DNA of 64,000 nt from Candidatus Providencia siddallii (lineage in GTDB: Bacteria; Pseudomonadota; Gammaproteobacteria; Enterobacterales; Enterobacteriaceae). Below the pieces are notes generated by a model. It was not told the origin of the DNA. It was given only the letters and a program-made list of their open reading frames with translations, and searched no databases. Position numbers and translations under genes: made by a program. Below are positions 20,934 to 30,379 of this stretch, piece after piece (the first letter of the stretch is position 1; each line of letters starts with the position of its first letter). The DNA lies in NCBI GenBank assembly GCA_001457715.1, contig CVRF01000001.1, forward strand, positions 1 to 64,000. The letters are read 5' to 3'.

Positions 20934-22067
20934 TTATAATTCCTTATTAAAGCCTGTCTTTTTTTTGATACGTGTTTCAAAATCAATTCGTAATAACAAA
21001 GATATTGCTGTAGACATGACTAATAAGCTAGAACCTCCGTAACTGATCAATGGCATTGTTAATCCTTTTGTTGGTAAAATACCAGATACACCACCTATAT
21101 TTAATAATGATTGAAATATAAACCAAATACCAATAGAGCATGCTAAATAACCGCTAAATAGGTTGTTTGTTGTTAATGCATTTTGTCCAATCTTTATAGC
21201 TTTATATGTTAAACTAAATATCATAAATAAAACAAATGTTACTCCTATAAAACCTAATTCTTCAGCTAATATAGAAAAAATAAAATCAGTATGTGCTTCT
21301 GGCAAAAATTCTAATTTTTGAATAGAATTTCCTAATCCTTGACCGAATATATCTCCACGCCCAAATGCCATTAGTGATTGTGTTAATTGATATCCACTAC
21401 CAAATGGATCTTCCCACGGATTTAAAAACGATGTTATACGACGCCATCGATATGGTTTAAACCAAATTAATCCTAATATAAAAATTATATTCATTACTAT
21501 ACCAATAAAAAATGGAGTTAAACGTGTTCCAGCTAAAAATAATATTCCAAATGTTGTTACAATTAATATTATTACTGCCCCAAAATCAGGTTGTAGTAAT
21601 AGTAATACCGACATTATGATTAAAATATATATTGGTTTTATAAAGTTTAAAAAATGTATTTTTATTTTATTAGAATTGCGATTTAAATAACTAGAAATAT
21701 AACAAAACAATGCAAGTTTTGAAAATTCAGATGGTTGGATTTTTATAATTCCTATATTAATCCATCGAGATGCACCATTTATTGAATTACCAGTAAATAA
21801 TACGATAGTTAACATTACTATCGAAATTACTAGTAAAATAAAGTTATATTTTTCCCATGTTGTTATCGATATTTGTATTACAATTAGCGAAAGAATAAAA
21901 GCAAATATAATATATAGAATATCACGTTTAGCAAAATAGAATGGATCTTCCATTAAACGTTGACCAATAGGCATTGATGCTGAAATTACCATTATAAAAC
22001 CTATAGCAGTTAAACCAATTGCTATTAATATTAATGTATAATCGTATAAATTTTTTTTTGAAATCAT
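20934..22067 (-). CDS. ftsW: septal peptidoglycan polymerase FtsW (SEDS)
   Basis: SEDS-family glycosyltransferase that polymerises lipid II at the septum with FtsI. The 377 residues form about ten membrane segments. Signatures include SASMPIGQRL after the first helix, QPDFGAVIIL, the NPWEDPFGSGYQLTQSLMAF loop, FLPEAHTDFIF with the catalytic aspartate, and PLISYGGSSLLVMS. E. coli FtsW is 414 residues; the missing part is the cytoplasmic N-terminal extension, and the start here is just before the first helix (MISKKNLYDY). This leaves a 37-bp gap to murD where E. coli has an overlap. Confidence 0.96.
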   Translation of the reverse strand: MISKKNLYDYTLILIAIGLTAIGFIMVISASMPIGQRLMEDPFYFAKRDILYIIFAFILSLIVIQISITTWEKYNFILLVISIVMLTIVLFTGNSINGASRWINIGIIKIQPSEFSKLALFCYISSYLNRNSNKIKIHFLNFIKPIYILIIMSVLLLLQPDFGAVIILIVTTFGILFLAGTRLTPFFIGIVMNIIFILGLIWFKPYRWRRITSFLNPWEDPFGSGYQLTQSLMAFGRGDIFGQGLGNSIQKLEFLPEAHTDFIFSILAEELGFIGVTFVLFMIFSLTYKAIKIGQNALTTNNLFSGYLACSIGIWFIFQSLLNIGGVSGILPTKGLTMPLISYGGSSLLVMSTAISLLLRIDFETRIKKKTGFNKEL

Positions 22068-22104
22068 TAATTTGCCGATATTATAAAATATGTAATATGT
22101 GGTT

Positions 22105-23430
22105 TTATCCTAACTTTTTAGCAAGTTGGGTAAAAACATTGCCACGATGTTCAAAATTTTTAAATTGATCTAAGCTTGAGCATGCTGGAGATAATAATAC
22201 AACATCACCTTTTTTTAAATTTTGTGAAATTAAGTGTAAACTTTGTTCCATAGTTTCTGTTATTATGGATTTTTTAGGAAATAATTTTGCTAAAAATTTC
22301 GCATCACGTCCAAAACAGTAAATTTTATATATATTAATATTAATATGCATTTTCAGTGGTGAAAAATCTGCAGATTTACCATCACCACCTAATAGTAAAT
22401 GAACTCTGCCGTTTATATATAAACTACTTAATGCAGCTTTTGTGCTTGCTACATTAGTTGACTTAGAGTCGTTGATCCAAGATACTCCTTTGTTAAAAAA
22501 AATTAATTGGAATCTATGAGGTAATCCTGAATATTTTTTTAAAGCTTTTATGCTTATATTACGAGGAATATTTATAGTATCAGCTAAAGCTAAAGCTGCT
22601 AAAGCATTAAGATAATTATGTTGCCCTTTTATATGCATTTCTTCAGCATTTAAAATAACTTGATTATTAGCAATTAATTTATTTTTTTTTGTATCAAATA
22701 AATAATTTCCATTATTTAAACCAAAAGTTATACATTTATCTACAGAACAATTTTTTGGTAAAGTTAAAATATCTTGAATATTAACAATACGATTTTGTGA
22801 ATTATTATAAATTTTTAATTTATTTTCACGATACTCTTGTAATCCTAATTTATATCTATCTAGATGGTTATCAGAAATATTAAGCACTGTTGCAGAAATA
22901 GCTTTCAGGCTATATGTAGTTTCAAGCTGAAAGCTAGAAAGTTCTAAAACATATAAAGAGTACCCTGAATTAAGTAATGATAAAGCAGGTATACCAATGT
23001 TTCCACCTATACCTACAGATATTCCTGCTGTTTTTGCTATTTCACCTATAAGTGAAGTAACTGTACTTTTTCCATTTGTTCCTGTTATAGCAATAATAGG
23101 TGCATCAGCTTGGTGACAAAATAGTTCAATGTCACTAATTATTTTAATACCATTTTTTTCTGCTTGCACTAATTCTGGGATTTTTTTTGTAATACCTGGG
23201 CTTATAATAATTAAATCTGCACTTTGTAAACATGAATTGTTTAATTTACCAATAAAAAGCTTTATATTTTTAGGTATTTTACTAATAAATGGTGGTATTT
23301 TTCGAGTATCCATAACTATAGGTTTTACCCCATTTGCGAGAAAAAATTTTATACAAGACAATCCTGTTATTCCAATACCTAAAATTATTATTTTTTTATT
23401 TTGATAATCTATATTATGTTGTTTTAACAT
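22105..23430 (-). CDS. murD: UDP-N-acetylmuramoyl-L-alanine--D-glutamate ligase
   Basis: Second Mur ligase, adding D-glutamate. The 441-residue product (E. coli 438) has a Rossmann-like N-terminal loop LGIGITGLSCI, the ATP-binding loop ITGTNGKSTVTSL, the VLELSSFQLE block, NHLDRY, WINDSKSTN, and the C-terminal LLLGGDGKSADF and LSPACSSLDQF. An AAGG lies nine bases before the ATG, and the gap to mraY is one base. Highly conserved and apparently complete. Confidence 0.97.
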   Translation of the reverse strand: MLKQHNIDYQNKKIIILGIGITGLSCIKFFLANGVKPIVMDTRKIPPFISKIPKNIKLFIGKLNNSCLQSADLIIISPGITKKIPELVQAEKNGIKIISDIELFCHQADAPIIAITGTNGKSTVTSLIGEIAKTAGISVGIGGNIGIPALSLLNSGYSLYVLELSSFQLETTYSLKAISATVLNISDNHLDRYKLGLQEYRENKLKIYNNSQNRIVNIQDILTLPKNCSVDKCITFGLNNGNYLFDTKKNKLIANNQVILNAEEMHIKGQHNYLNALAALALADTINIPRNISIKALKKYSGLPHRFQLIFFNKGVSWINDSKSTNVASTKAALSSLYINGRVHLLLGGDGKSADFSPLKMHININIYKIYCFGRDAKFLAKLFPKKSIITETMEQSLHLISQNLKKGDVVLLSPACSSLDQFKNFEHRGNVFTQLAKKLG

Positions 23431-23431
23431 A

Positions 23432-24514
23432 TTAACGAACCTTTAAAATTATTAAACCTATAAACACTAATATTAATGAAACAATCCAAAAACGAACAAT
23501 TATGCATGGTTCTGATAATCCTTTTAGTTCAAAATGATGATGTATTGGAGTCATTAAAAATATTCTTCGTTTACATAGTTTATATGAAATTACTTGTAAA
23601 ATTACTGATATTGTTTCAATTACAAATACACCACCCATAATAACTAGAAGAAATTCTTGACGTAACAACACTGCAATTACTCCTAATGTTCCTCCTAAAG
23701 ATAGTGATCCAGTATCCCCCATAAATATTTGTGCCGGATAAGTGTTAAACCATAAAAAGCCAAGGCTGGCCCCAATGATAGCACTACATACAATAACTAA
23801 TTCAGTAGCATTAGGTAAATATGGAATATGTAAATAATTAGCAAAATATATATTAGATGTTATTAAAGATATTAAAGTAAAAGCGAGTGTTATAAAAATA
23901 GTTGGCATAATAGCTAAACCGTCAAGTCCATCTGTTAAATTGACAGCATTACTTGTTCCTACGATTACAAAATATGCAAGTAAGGTATATAAAACACCTA
24001 ATTGTGGTATTGTATTTTTTAAAAAAGGTATAACTAATTGTGTTGCTGATGTATTCTTTCCTAGATTATACATAATAAAAGAAATAATAAGTGCTATTAC
24101 AGATTGCCAAAGAAATTTCCAATATGCATTTAAACCTCGTGAATTTTTTTTTATTATTTTACGATAATCATCAATAAAACCTATAATACCATGACTAATT
24201 AATACAAATAAAATACACCAAATATATGAATTATTTAAAACCCCCCAAAGTAAAACAGAAATAATAATAGAGAATAAAATCAATAAACCACCCATTGTCG
24301 GTGTTCCGCGTTTATTGAAATGTGATTCAGGTCCATCGTTTCGTACTATTTGTGCAACTTGTTTTTTTTTTAAATATAAAATTAACGGCTGCCCAAACAA
24401 TAAAGAAATAACCAATGAAGTTAATAAAACAATAATAATTCTAAATGTTAAATGTGAAAATATACTAAATACAGGAAATTTATTTGATAATAGTTCGGTT
24501 AACCAAACTAACAT
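23432..24514 (-). CDS. mraY: phospho-MurNAc-pentapeptide translocase
   Basis: Polytopic inner-membrane enzyme that makes lipid I from UDP-MurNAc-pentapeptide and undecaprenyl phosphate. It has exactly the E. coli length, 360 residues, with about ten membrane segments. The aspartate pair is in [18 protein letters not shown], the [12 protein letters not shown] block with the third key aspartate, and the HHHFELKG histidine motif are all present. A strong AAGGAG lies eight bases before the ATG. Its first seven bases overlap the end of murF, the same overlap length that I recall for E. coli. Confidence 0.98.
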   Translation of the reverse strand: MLVWLTELLSNKFPVFSIFSHLTFRIIIVLLTSLVISLLFGQPLILYLKKKQVAQIVRNDGPESHFNKRGTPTMGGLLILFSIIISVLLWGVLNNSYIWCILFVLISHGIIGFIDDYRKIIKKNSRGLNAYWKFLWQSVIALIISFIMYNLGKNTSATQLVIPFLKNTIPQLGVLYTLLAYFVIVGTSNAVNLTDGLDGLAIMPTIFITLAFTLISLITSNIYFANYLHIPYLPNATELVIVCSAIIGASLGFLWFNTYPAQIFMGDTGSLSLGGTLGVIAVLLRQEFLLVIMGGVFVIETISVILQVISYKLCKRRIFLMTPIHHHFELKGLSEPCIIVRFWIVSLILVFIGLIILKVR

Positions 24515-25872
24515 TTGAAATACTCCTTTAATGATTCAATAATGTTCTCCATTACGGAGATACGTGAACCTTTTACTAAAACAGAAATAACATCATTATT
24601 TTCTATTAAACAAATTAGCTTAATTAATAATTTTTTTTTACAATTAAAGTGTTCCCAATTATCATTGTATTTACTAACGATTTCATTAAATTTTCCTATA
24701 CTTAATATTTTATTTATCTTTTCTTTCTTAGCTATTAATGCAATTTTTCTGTGTAGTTTACAACTATGATCGCCAAGTTCTAACATATCGCTAATTACTA
24801 AAACTCGATGACCTGGTAATGATGTCAATGTATTTATTGCAGCTATCATTGATCCAACGTTGGAATTATATGTATCATCTAATAAAATTTTATTTTTATC
24901 TAAAAAAATTGGATATAATCGTCCAATCATAGGTTGAATTTTTGATAAACCATTTTTAATATGTTCAAGTGTTGCGCCGACTGAAAATGATAAAGCGCTA
25001 GCTGCTAATGCATTTGAGATATTATGTATTCCAGGTAAATGTAATATAATTTTTGTATACCCAATAGGTGTATGTAATATAAAATTAGTAGTTAATTTTT
25101 TTAATTTAATATCAGTTGGATAAAAATCTACTTTTTGGTTTTTTGTTAAAGAATAGTATAAAATTGTTTGGTTTTGTTTAAATATCCATTTTTTTGAAAA
25201 GCTGTCAATATTAACGATCGCTGTTCCTGTGTCAGATAATCCTTGATATATTTCACCTTTTTCTTTTGCTAATTTATTTTTAGTTCCAAATCCTGTTAGA
25301 TGTGCATCAAATAAGTTATTTACAAGTGCTATTTTTGGTTTAATAATATTAGTTATATATTTTATTTCACCTTGGTTGTTTGCTCCTATTTCTATTACAG
25401 CAAATTTATATTTTGTTGTTAATCGAAACAATGTAATGGATACACCAATATCGTTATTTAAATTACCAATAGTATATAAAGTGTTATTATATCTTGATAA
25501 GATTGAAGCAGTCATTTCTTTTACTGAGGTTTTACCAGATGAACCTGTTAAACCAATAACACAAACATTACTTTGTTGACATACCCATGTTGCTAAATTT
25601 CCAATTGCATGTCTAGTATTTTTAACTATTATTTGTGGACAATTAATATCTATTTGTCGTTCAAGTAATAATGCTTTTGCGCCGTTATTTACTGCTTTAA
25701 ATACAAACTCATGCGCATCAAAACGATTACCTTTTAACGCAATAAATAAACTATTTCTTTCAATTTTATTACTATTAATACTAATAGATTCTATAAATAG
25801 TTCAGTTTTAACTGTATTTCTTATATATCCTTTAGTAATTTTAGCTAGTTTAGTTAATGTTATAGGAATTAT
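24508..25872 (-). CDS. murF: UDP-MurNAc-tripeptide--D-Ala-D-Ala ligase with apparent AUA start codon
   Basis: Last Mur ligase, adding D-Ala-D-Ala to complete UDP-MurNAc-pentapeptide. The frame from the murE stop gives 454 residues (E. coli 452) and is collinear throughout: [10 protein letters not shown] at the start, [12 protein letters not shown] near 45-56, ATP loop LTGSSGKTS near 107-115, [35 protein letters not shown], and SVLVKGSR near the end. No ATG, GTG or TTG occurs in this frame before the Met at 25515, which lies after the P-loop and so cannot be the start. The codon at 25872-25870 is ATA and overlaps the murE stop by 4 bp, exactly where E. coli has ATG. GGGGGT lies six bases upstream. 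ATT at 25869 is the alternative. Function intact is inference from the open frame. Confidence 0.9.
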   Translation of the reverse strand: MIPITLTKLAKITKGYIRNTVKTELFIESISINSNKIERNSLFIALKGNRFDAHEFVFKAVNNGAKALLLERQIDINCPQIIVKNTRHAIGNLATWVCQQSNVCVIGLTGSSGKTSVKEMTASILSRYNNTLYTIGNLNNDIGVSITLFRLTTKYKFAVIEIGANNQGEIKYITNIIKPKIALVNNLFDAHLTGFGTKNKLAKEKGEIYQGLSDTGTAIVNIDSFSKKWIFKQNQTILYYSLTKNQKVDFYPTDIKLKKLTTNFILHTPIGYTKIILHLPGIHNISNALAASALSFSVGATLEHIKNGLSKIQPMIGRLYPIFLDKNKILLDDTYNSNVGSMIAAINTLTSLPGHRVLVISDMLELGDHSCKLHRKIALIAKKEKINKILSIGKFNEIVSKYNDNWEHFNCKKKLLIKLICLIENNDVISVLVKGSRISVMENIIESLKEYFKC

Positions 25873-27359
25873 ATTGTTACCCCCAATAACTTAGCTACAG
25901 TTAACCGATCTGAATAATTTATTTTATATTTACCAAAATTTTGATATGTTTCATGTCCCTTACCAGCAATAACAACAACATCTTCTACAGAAGCGCTTAA
26001 TATTGCTTTAGTAACAGCTTTATTACGATCTATTGTAACAAATACACGATTATGATTTAGTATTCCTTTCATAATGTCATTTATTATTTTAAATGCATCT
26101 TCTTCACGTGGATTATCGTTTGTAAGTATTACTTGATCAGATAATTTTTCAGCTATAGCTCCCATTAACTTGCGTTTTCCATGATCTCTATCACCACCAC
26201 ACCCAAATATACACCATAATTTATTCTTACAATGTAAACGAGCAGTTAAAAGGATTTTTTTTAAAGCATCAGGTGTATGAGCATAATCAACAATAACAAG
26301 TGGTTTTTTAAAAGATTGAAATGTTTCTGCTCTTCCGCATATTGGAGACAGTGAATCAGAAAAATGAATTAATTGTTTTAATGGGTAATTTAACATTAAT
26401 AAAGTTGCCATTGCTAAAAGCAAATTACTTACGTTAAATACCCCTATAAATTTACTTTTTAAAATACCAAAACCCCAAGATGAATCAAAAGTAATTGTTA
26501 CACCTTTGTTGTGATATTTTAAATTAGTTGATTTTAACCAATAACCTTTCCAATTATTTGGTATAGAATTTTTAATTGTAACTGCACATGCATGTGGTAA
26601 TTTTTGTAACCATTTCAGTCCAATCTGATCATCAGCATTTAAAATTTGATTTTTTGTTTTATTATCAGAAAATAACAACCATTTTGCTGCCTCATATTTT
26701 TTCATACTACCATGGAAATCAAGATGATCACGGCTTAAATTTGTAAATACAGCGGCATCAAAATTAAACTCTGAAACACGACCTTGTAATAAACCATGAG
26801 AAGAAATCTCAATTGCAGTTAATGATACGTTTTTTTTTAGAAATTCAGATAATTTAGATTGGATATCTACAGCAGATGATGTAGTATTTTCTGAAGGTGA
26901 TATCTCTCCTAGAATACCATTTCCGATAGTTCCCATTACAGCACTTGTTTCCCCTGTTTTTTTAACCCATTGTGCAATTAAATGAGTAATTGTAGTTTTT
27001 CCATTTGTTCCAGTAATTCCAACTACTTTCATTTTAGAAGATGGATTTCGATAGAATCTGCAAGCAATAGATGATAATTTATCATTTAGATTATTTATAT
27101 AAATAATAGGTACACCACGATTAAAATAAATTTTATTTTTTTCTAAATTACTATATGATTCTGCAATCACTGCGGAAGCTCCATTATCAATAGCTTGATT
27201 AATATAATTTCTACCATCTAAAGAATACCCTTTTATAGCAATGAATAAGTCCCCTTTAATGATTTTTCTACTATCTATAGTCATTTCACGTAATAAAATA
27301 TTTAATTGTGTTTTTATACCAAAATATAAAAGAAGATCATAAAAGTTACGATTTGACAC
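25869..27359 (-). CDS. murE: UDP-MurNAc-L-Ala-D-Glu--meso-diaminopimelate ligase
   Basis: Third Mur ligase. From GTG at 27359 it has 496 residues (E. coli 495). The ATP loop GITGTNGKTTITHL, the MGTIGNG block, EISSHGL, NLSRDHLDFHG and DYAHTPDALKK are visible, and TNDNPREE near residue 412 is the DNPR signature of enzymes that use meso-diaminopimelate. I chose the GTG because AAGGA lies seven bases upstream and VSNRNFYDLL aligns with E. coli MADRNLRDLL; a TTG two codons earlier would destroy that spacing. The start overlaps ftsI by 14 bp and the end overlaps the inferred murF start by 4 bp, both as in E. coli. Confidence 0.97.
   Translation of the reverse strand: MSNRNFYDLLLYFGIKTQLNILLREMTIDSRKIIKGDLFIAIKGYSLDGRNYINQAIDNGASAVIAESYSNLEKNKIYFNRGVPIIYINNLNDKLSSIACRFYRNPSSKMKVVGITGTNGKTTITHLIAQWVKKTGETSAVMGTIGNGILGEISPSENTTSSAVDIQSKLSEFLKKNVSLTAIEISSHGLLQGRVSEFNFDAAVFTNLSRDHLDFHGSMKKYEAAKWLLFSDNKTKNQILNADDQIGLKWLQKLPHACAVTIKNSIPNNWKGYWLKSTNLKYHNKGVTITFDSSWGFGILKSKFIGVFNVSNLLLAMATLLMLNYPLKQLIHFSDSLSPICGRAETFQSFKKPLVIVDYAHTPDALKKILLTARLHCKNKLWCIFGCGGDRDHGKRKLMGAIAEKLSDQVILTNDNPREEDAFKIINDIMKGILNHNRVFVTIDRNKAVTKAILSASVEDVVVIAGKGHETYQNFGKYKINYSDRLTVAKLLGVTI
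25879..25884 (-). promoter_or_regulatory. candidate ribosome-binding site of murF
   Basis: Reads GGGGGT on the minus strand inside the last codons of murE. It is six bases before the ATA at 25872 and nine before the ATT at 25869, the right distance to place a ribosome on either near-cognate codon. Part of the G run also encodes murE Gly-Val, so coding constraint is an alternative explanation. Confidence 0.5.
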
Positions 27360-29094
27360 TTTCAATTCCTTTTTTATTTTTTAAAATTTCGTTTTTATCA
27401 TATATTTGAAATCCATCTGGTTTAATATTCATTAAACGCAGAACATTTTTCATAATTGCACCAAAAATTGGTGCTGACACTGCTCCACCGTAGTATTTAC
27501 CTGCATTTGGTTCATTAACTAATACAACTAATGCATAACGAGGGGCGCTTGCAGATGCTACACCAGCAGTATAAGCAATATATTTTTTAACATAAAATCC
27601 GTTTGGCCCTACTTTTTTAGTAGTTCCTGTTTTAACTGCGATTCGATAACCTTTTATTGCAGCTTGTGATCCCCCACCTCCAGGTAATGCAACGCTTTCC
27701 ATCATATGGATAACGTTTTTAATTATTGATTCAGGAAAAACACGAACACCAGAAGTAGGTTGATTTTTTTTTATAATTGATAATGGATGATAAACCCCTA
27801 AACTTCCGATTATAGAATACGCTCTAGCGAGTTGTAATGGAGTTACCATTTGTCCATATCCAAAAGAGAAAATAGCTTTTTCTAGATTTGACCACTTTGT
27901 TTTTTTATTTGGAAATATACCATTATTTTCTCCTATTAAACCAAGATTTGTTGGTTTTCCAAAACCAAAACAATTAAATATATCAATTAATTCTGTTATT
28001 GGCATAGACAAGGCTATTTTGGAAATACCAACATTACTTGATTTTTTTAAGATACCAGTAATAGATAAATTATTATAGTTAATAACATCTTTAATTATAT
28101 GCCCATTAATTTGATAAGGTAATGTGTTTAAAATCATATTTTCTTTAATTATTTTATTGCGTAATGCACTCATTATTACTAATGGTTTTACAGTTGAACC
28201 TGGTTCAAAAATATCTGTTATAGCACGATTTCGCATTGCATCTTTCGATATACCAATAATATTATTTGGATTATAAGATGGATAATTCGCCATAGCTAAA
28301 ATTTCACCTGTATTAACATCTATTAAAATAGCGACACCAGATTCTGCGTTGTTTTTTTCAACACCATAAGTTAATTCACGATAAACAATAGATTGTATAC
28401 GTTCATCAATACTTAATATTAAATCATGTTTTTCTTGAATATCTGGATGTGGAGTTATTTCAATAATGCGACCGTTTCTATCTCTACGAACTGTTCGTTC
28501 AATAGCAAATCCTTTCAACCACAGATTAAAACTCTTTTCAATTCCCTCAATTCCATCACCATCTATGTTTGTTATACCTAATAAATTTGCTGTTATAGGT
28601 CCTAATGGATAATAACGACGAGATTCTTTACATAAATAAATACCTGGTATTTTTAATTTATCTATATAATTAGCAATAGACGGGGTAATTTGCCTTGCTA
28701 AATATACAAAACGACTTTTTTGGTTATTTAAAATTTTATTAGTTATTTGTTTAAGTGGAACCTCTAATATATCTGACAGTGCTTTCCAATATTCATAATT
28801 AATTATTCCCCATTTTTCTATTATCTCTTTGGGATCAGCCCAAATAGCATTAACAGGGACACTAACAGCTAGTTTACTACCTTCTCTATCTGTAATTATA
28901 CCGCGAGTGCTTGAAATTTTTTGTATGCGTAATGAACGACTATCTCCTTCTTTTATTAATTTTTCAGGAAAAAATATTTGTAAATATGCAATTCTTATTA
29001 ACAAGATACCAATAACTACTTTTATACATTTATTTATAAAAGTAAAACGCCAATTAATAAAGTATATTTTTTTTTGTTTTAATGATTTCATCAT
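27346..29094 (-). CDS. ftsI: septal peptidoglycan transpeptidase FtsI (PBP3)
   Basis: Class B penicillin-binding protein that cross-links septal peptidoglycan with FtsW. Of 582 residues (E. coli 588), the first 15 are cytoplasmic, followed by a membrane anchor (about 20-40) and the pedestal domain with RSLRIQKISSTRG. The transpeptidase domain carries the three catalytic motifs STVK (Ser near 300, in EPGSTVKP), SSN (near 352) and KTG (near 487, in VKTGTTKK). Two ATGs in tandem (29094, 29091) are possible starts. The 3' end overlaps murE by 14 bp, and it lies 12 bp after ftsL. Confidence 0.97.
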   Translation of the reverse strand: MMKSLKQKKIYFINWRFTFINKCIKVVIGILLIRIAYLQIFFPEKLIKEGDSRSLRIQKISSTRGIITDREGSKLAVSVPVNAIWADPKEIIEKWGIINYEYWKALSDILEVPLKQITNKILNNQKSRFVYLARQITPSIANYIDKLKIPGIYLCKESRRYYPLGPITANLLGITNIDGDGIEGIEKSFNLWLKGFAIERTVRRDRNGRIIEITPHPDIQEKHDLILSIDERIQSIVYRELTYGVEKNNAESGVAILIDVNTGEILAMANYPSYNPNNIIGISKDAMRNRAITDIFEPGSTVKPLVIMSALRNKIIKENMILNTLPYQINGHIIKDVINYNNLSITGILKKSSNVGISKIALSMPITELIDIFNCFGFGKPTNLGLIGENNGIFPNKKTKWSNLEKAIFSFGYGQMVTPLQLARAYSIIGSLGVYHPLSIIKKNQPTSGVRVFPESIIKNVIHMMESVALPGGGGSQAAIKGYRIAVKTGTTKKVGPNGFYVKKYIAYTAGVASASAPRYALVVLVNEPNAGKYYGGAVSAPIFGAIMKNVLRLMNIKPDGFQIYDKNEILKNKKGIESVKS

Positions 29095-29106
29095 GAATCT
29101 TTTTTG

Positions 29107-29424
29107 TTATTTTATAACAATAATATTTTCTTTTGAAAGCTCAAGTGGAATCATATATAATTTTTCTATAGAAAATTGCTCAACACGATTATGGTTTCCT
29201 AAAGAATTTTCTTCAATAATTAAATTTCTCCATTCAACATCTAATAAATTTTTTTCTTCATATAGATTATTTTTTATTGTAAATAATAAACGTGTTTCAT
29301 ATGTTGTTATTATTACTAAAATAGCACTGATAATAACAGAAATAAACAAAATCACTTGAATAATTCCGTATTGGAATAAATCATTTTTAATTATTTTTTT
29401 TAAATTATATTTTTTAATAATCAT
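29107..29424 (-). CDS. ftsL: cell division protein FtsL
   Basis: Small bitopic membrane protein that forms the FtsQLB complex. It has 105 residues (E. coli 121): a basic cytoplasmic start, a hydrophobic segment at about 19-42, then a periplasmic coiled-coil-like part (NNLYEEKNLLDVEWRNLIIEENSLGNH) that matches the conserved LexEwrnLilEe pattern, and a short tail. The start ATG overlaps the end of rsmH by 11 bp. The identification rests on position between rsmH and ftsI plus this pattern. Confidence 0.92.
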   Translation of the reverse strand: MIIKKYNLKKIIKNDLFQYGIIQVILFISVIISAILVIITTYETRLLFTIKNNLYEEKNLLDVEWRNLIIEENSLGNHNRVEQFSIEKLYMIPLELSKENIIVIK

Positions 29425-30379
29425 TATTAGTTTTTTCTGCTAAACGTAATATTGAACTTCTTGATCTTGGGTTTTTATGGATTTCGTCATTAGACGGTTT
29501 TATTTTTCCTAAATTTTTTAATTGTATCGTTCCTGATCTTAATTCTTTAATTTGGTATTCTGTTAATGGGAAATCATAAGGGATTTCTAACCCTCTACTT
29601 TTTTCTTTAATAAATTGTTTTACTATCCTATCTTCTAGAGAATGAAAACTTATAACACATATACGCCCTTTTAATGCAAGTACTGTTAGCGCATCATTTA
29701 ATGTTTGTTTTATCTCATTTAATTCATTGTTAATATAAATACGTATTGCTTGAAAAGTACGAGTAGCTTGATGTTTGTATATATATTTTGTTTTATTAAT
29801 TTTTAAAATTAAATTTACTAAATCGTTTGTACGAGTTAATGGTTTTTTTTTATGATTATGGTTATGTTCTACAATAGCTTTTGCAATATGTTTAGCGTAT
29901 CGTTCTTCGCCAAAAGATTTTAATACTGATATTATATCATCAATTTTAGCAGACATTAACCATTGTAATGCTGTTTGACCATTTGTAGTATCCATACGCA
30001 TATCAAGTGGACCATCAAATCTAAAAGAAAAACCACGATCTGGGTTATCTATTTGCATAGAAGAAACACCTAAATCTAATAAAATTCCATCAATTTTTCC
30101 AAATACATTTTCTTTTTTTGTATAATTAATAATATTTGAAAATAACCCGTGTTTAATAATAAAGCGATGATCATTAATTGACTCTGCAGCTTTTATAGCT
30201 TCTGGATCACGATCAATAGCGATTAAACGTCCATTTTTACCTAATTTTTTTAAAAGAAGTTTAGAATGTCCTCCTTGACCAAAAGTTCCATCAATATATA
30301 CCCCATCTGATTTTATTTTTAATCCTTCTATAGCTTCTTCAAGTAAAACTGTTATATGTTTGAATCGTTGTTTTATCAT
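29414..30379 (-). CDS. rsmH: 16S rRNA m4C1402 methyltransferase
   Basis: SAM-dependent N4-methylation of C1402 in the ribosomal P site. The 321-residue product (E. coli RsmH/MraW 313) begins with HITVLLEEAIEGL and the SAM loop DGTFGQGGHS. It continues with the DRDPEAI acidic loop, LDLGVSSMQIDNPDRGFSF, the ATRTFQAIRIYINNEL stretch and the ending NPRSRSSILR. It is the first gene of the cell-wall and division cluster here; mraZ, which precedes it in E. coli, is not recognisable upstream. No clear ribosome-binding site. Confidence 0.96.
   Translation of the reverse strand: MIKQRFKHITVLLEEAIEGLKIKSDGVYIDGTFGQGGHSKLLLKKLGKNGRLIAIDRDPEAIKAAESINDHRFIIKHGLFSNIINYTKKENVFGKIDGILLDLGVSSMQIDNPDRGFSFRFDGPLDMRMDTTNGQTALQWLMSAKIDDIISVLKSFGEERYAKHIAKAIVEHNHNHKKKPLTRTNDLVNLILKINKTKYIYKHQATRTFQAIRIYINNELNEIKQTLNDALTVLALKGRICVISFHSLEDRIVKQFIKEKSRGLEIPYDFPLTEYQIKELRSGTIQLKNLGKIKPSNDEIHKNPRSRSSILRLAEKTNNDY

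Noticed and set aside
24508-25515. murF as an N-terminally truncated 335-residue pseudogene starting at the Met at 25515.
   Set aside because: The frame continues uninterrupted upstream to the murE stop with clear MurF sequence including the P-loop, so the short version is an artefact of requiring a standard start codon.
28829-29359. Plus-strand open frame of 176 codons across ftsI and ftsL.
   Set aside because: Antisense to two conserved genes, hydrophobic and Phe/Ile-rich as expected from the complement of Lys/Asn codons; no homology visible.
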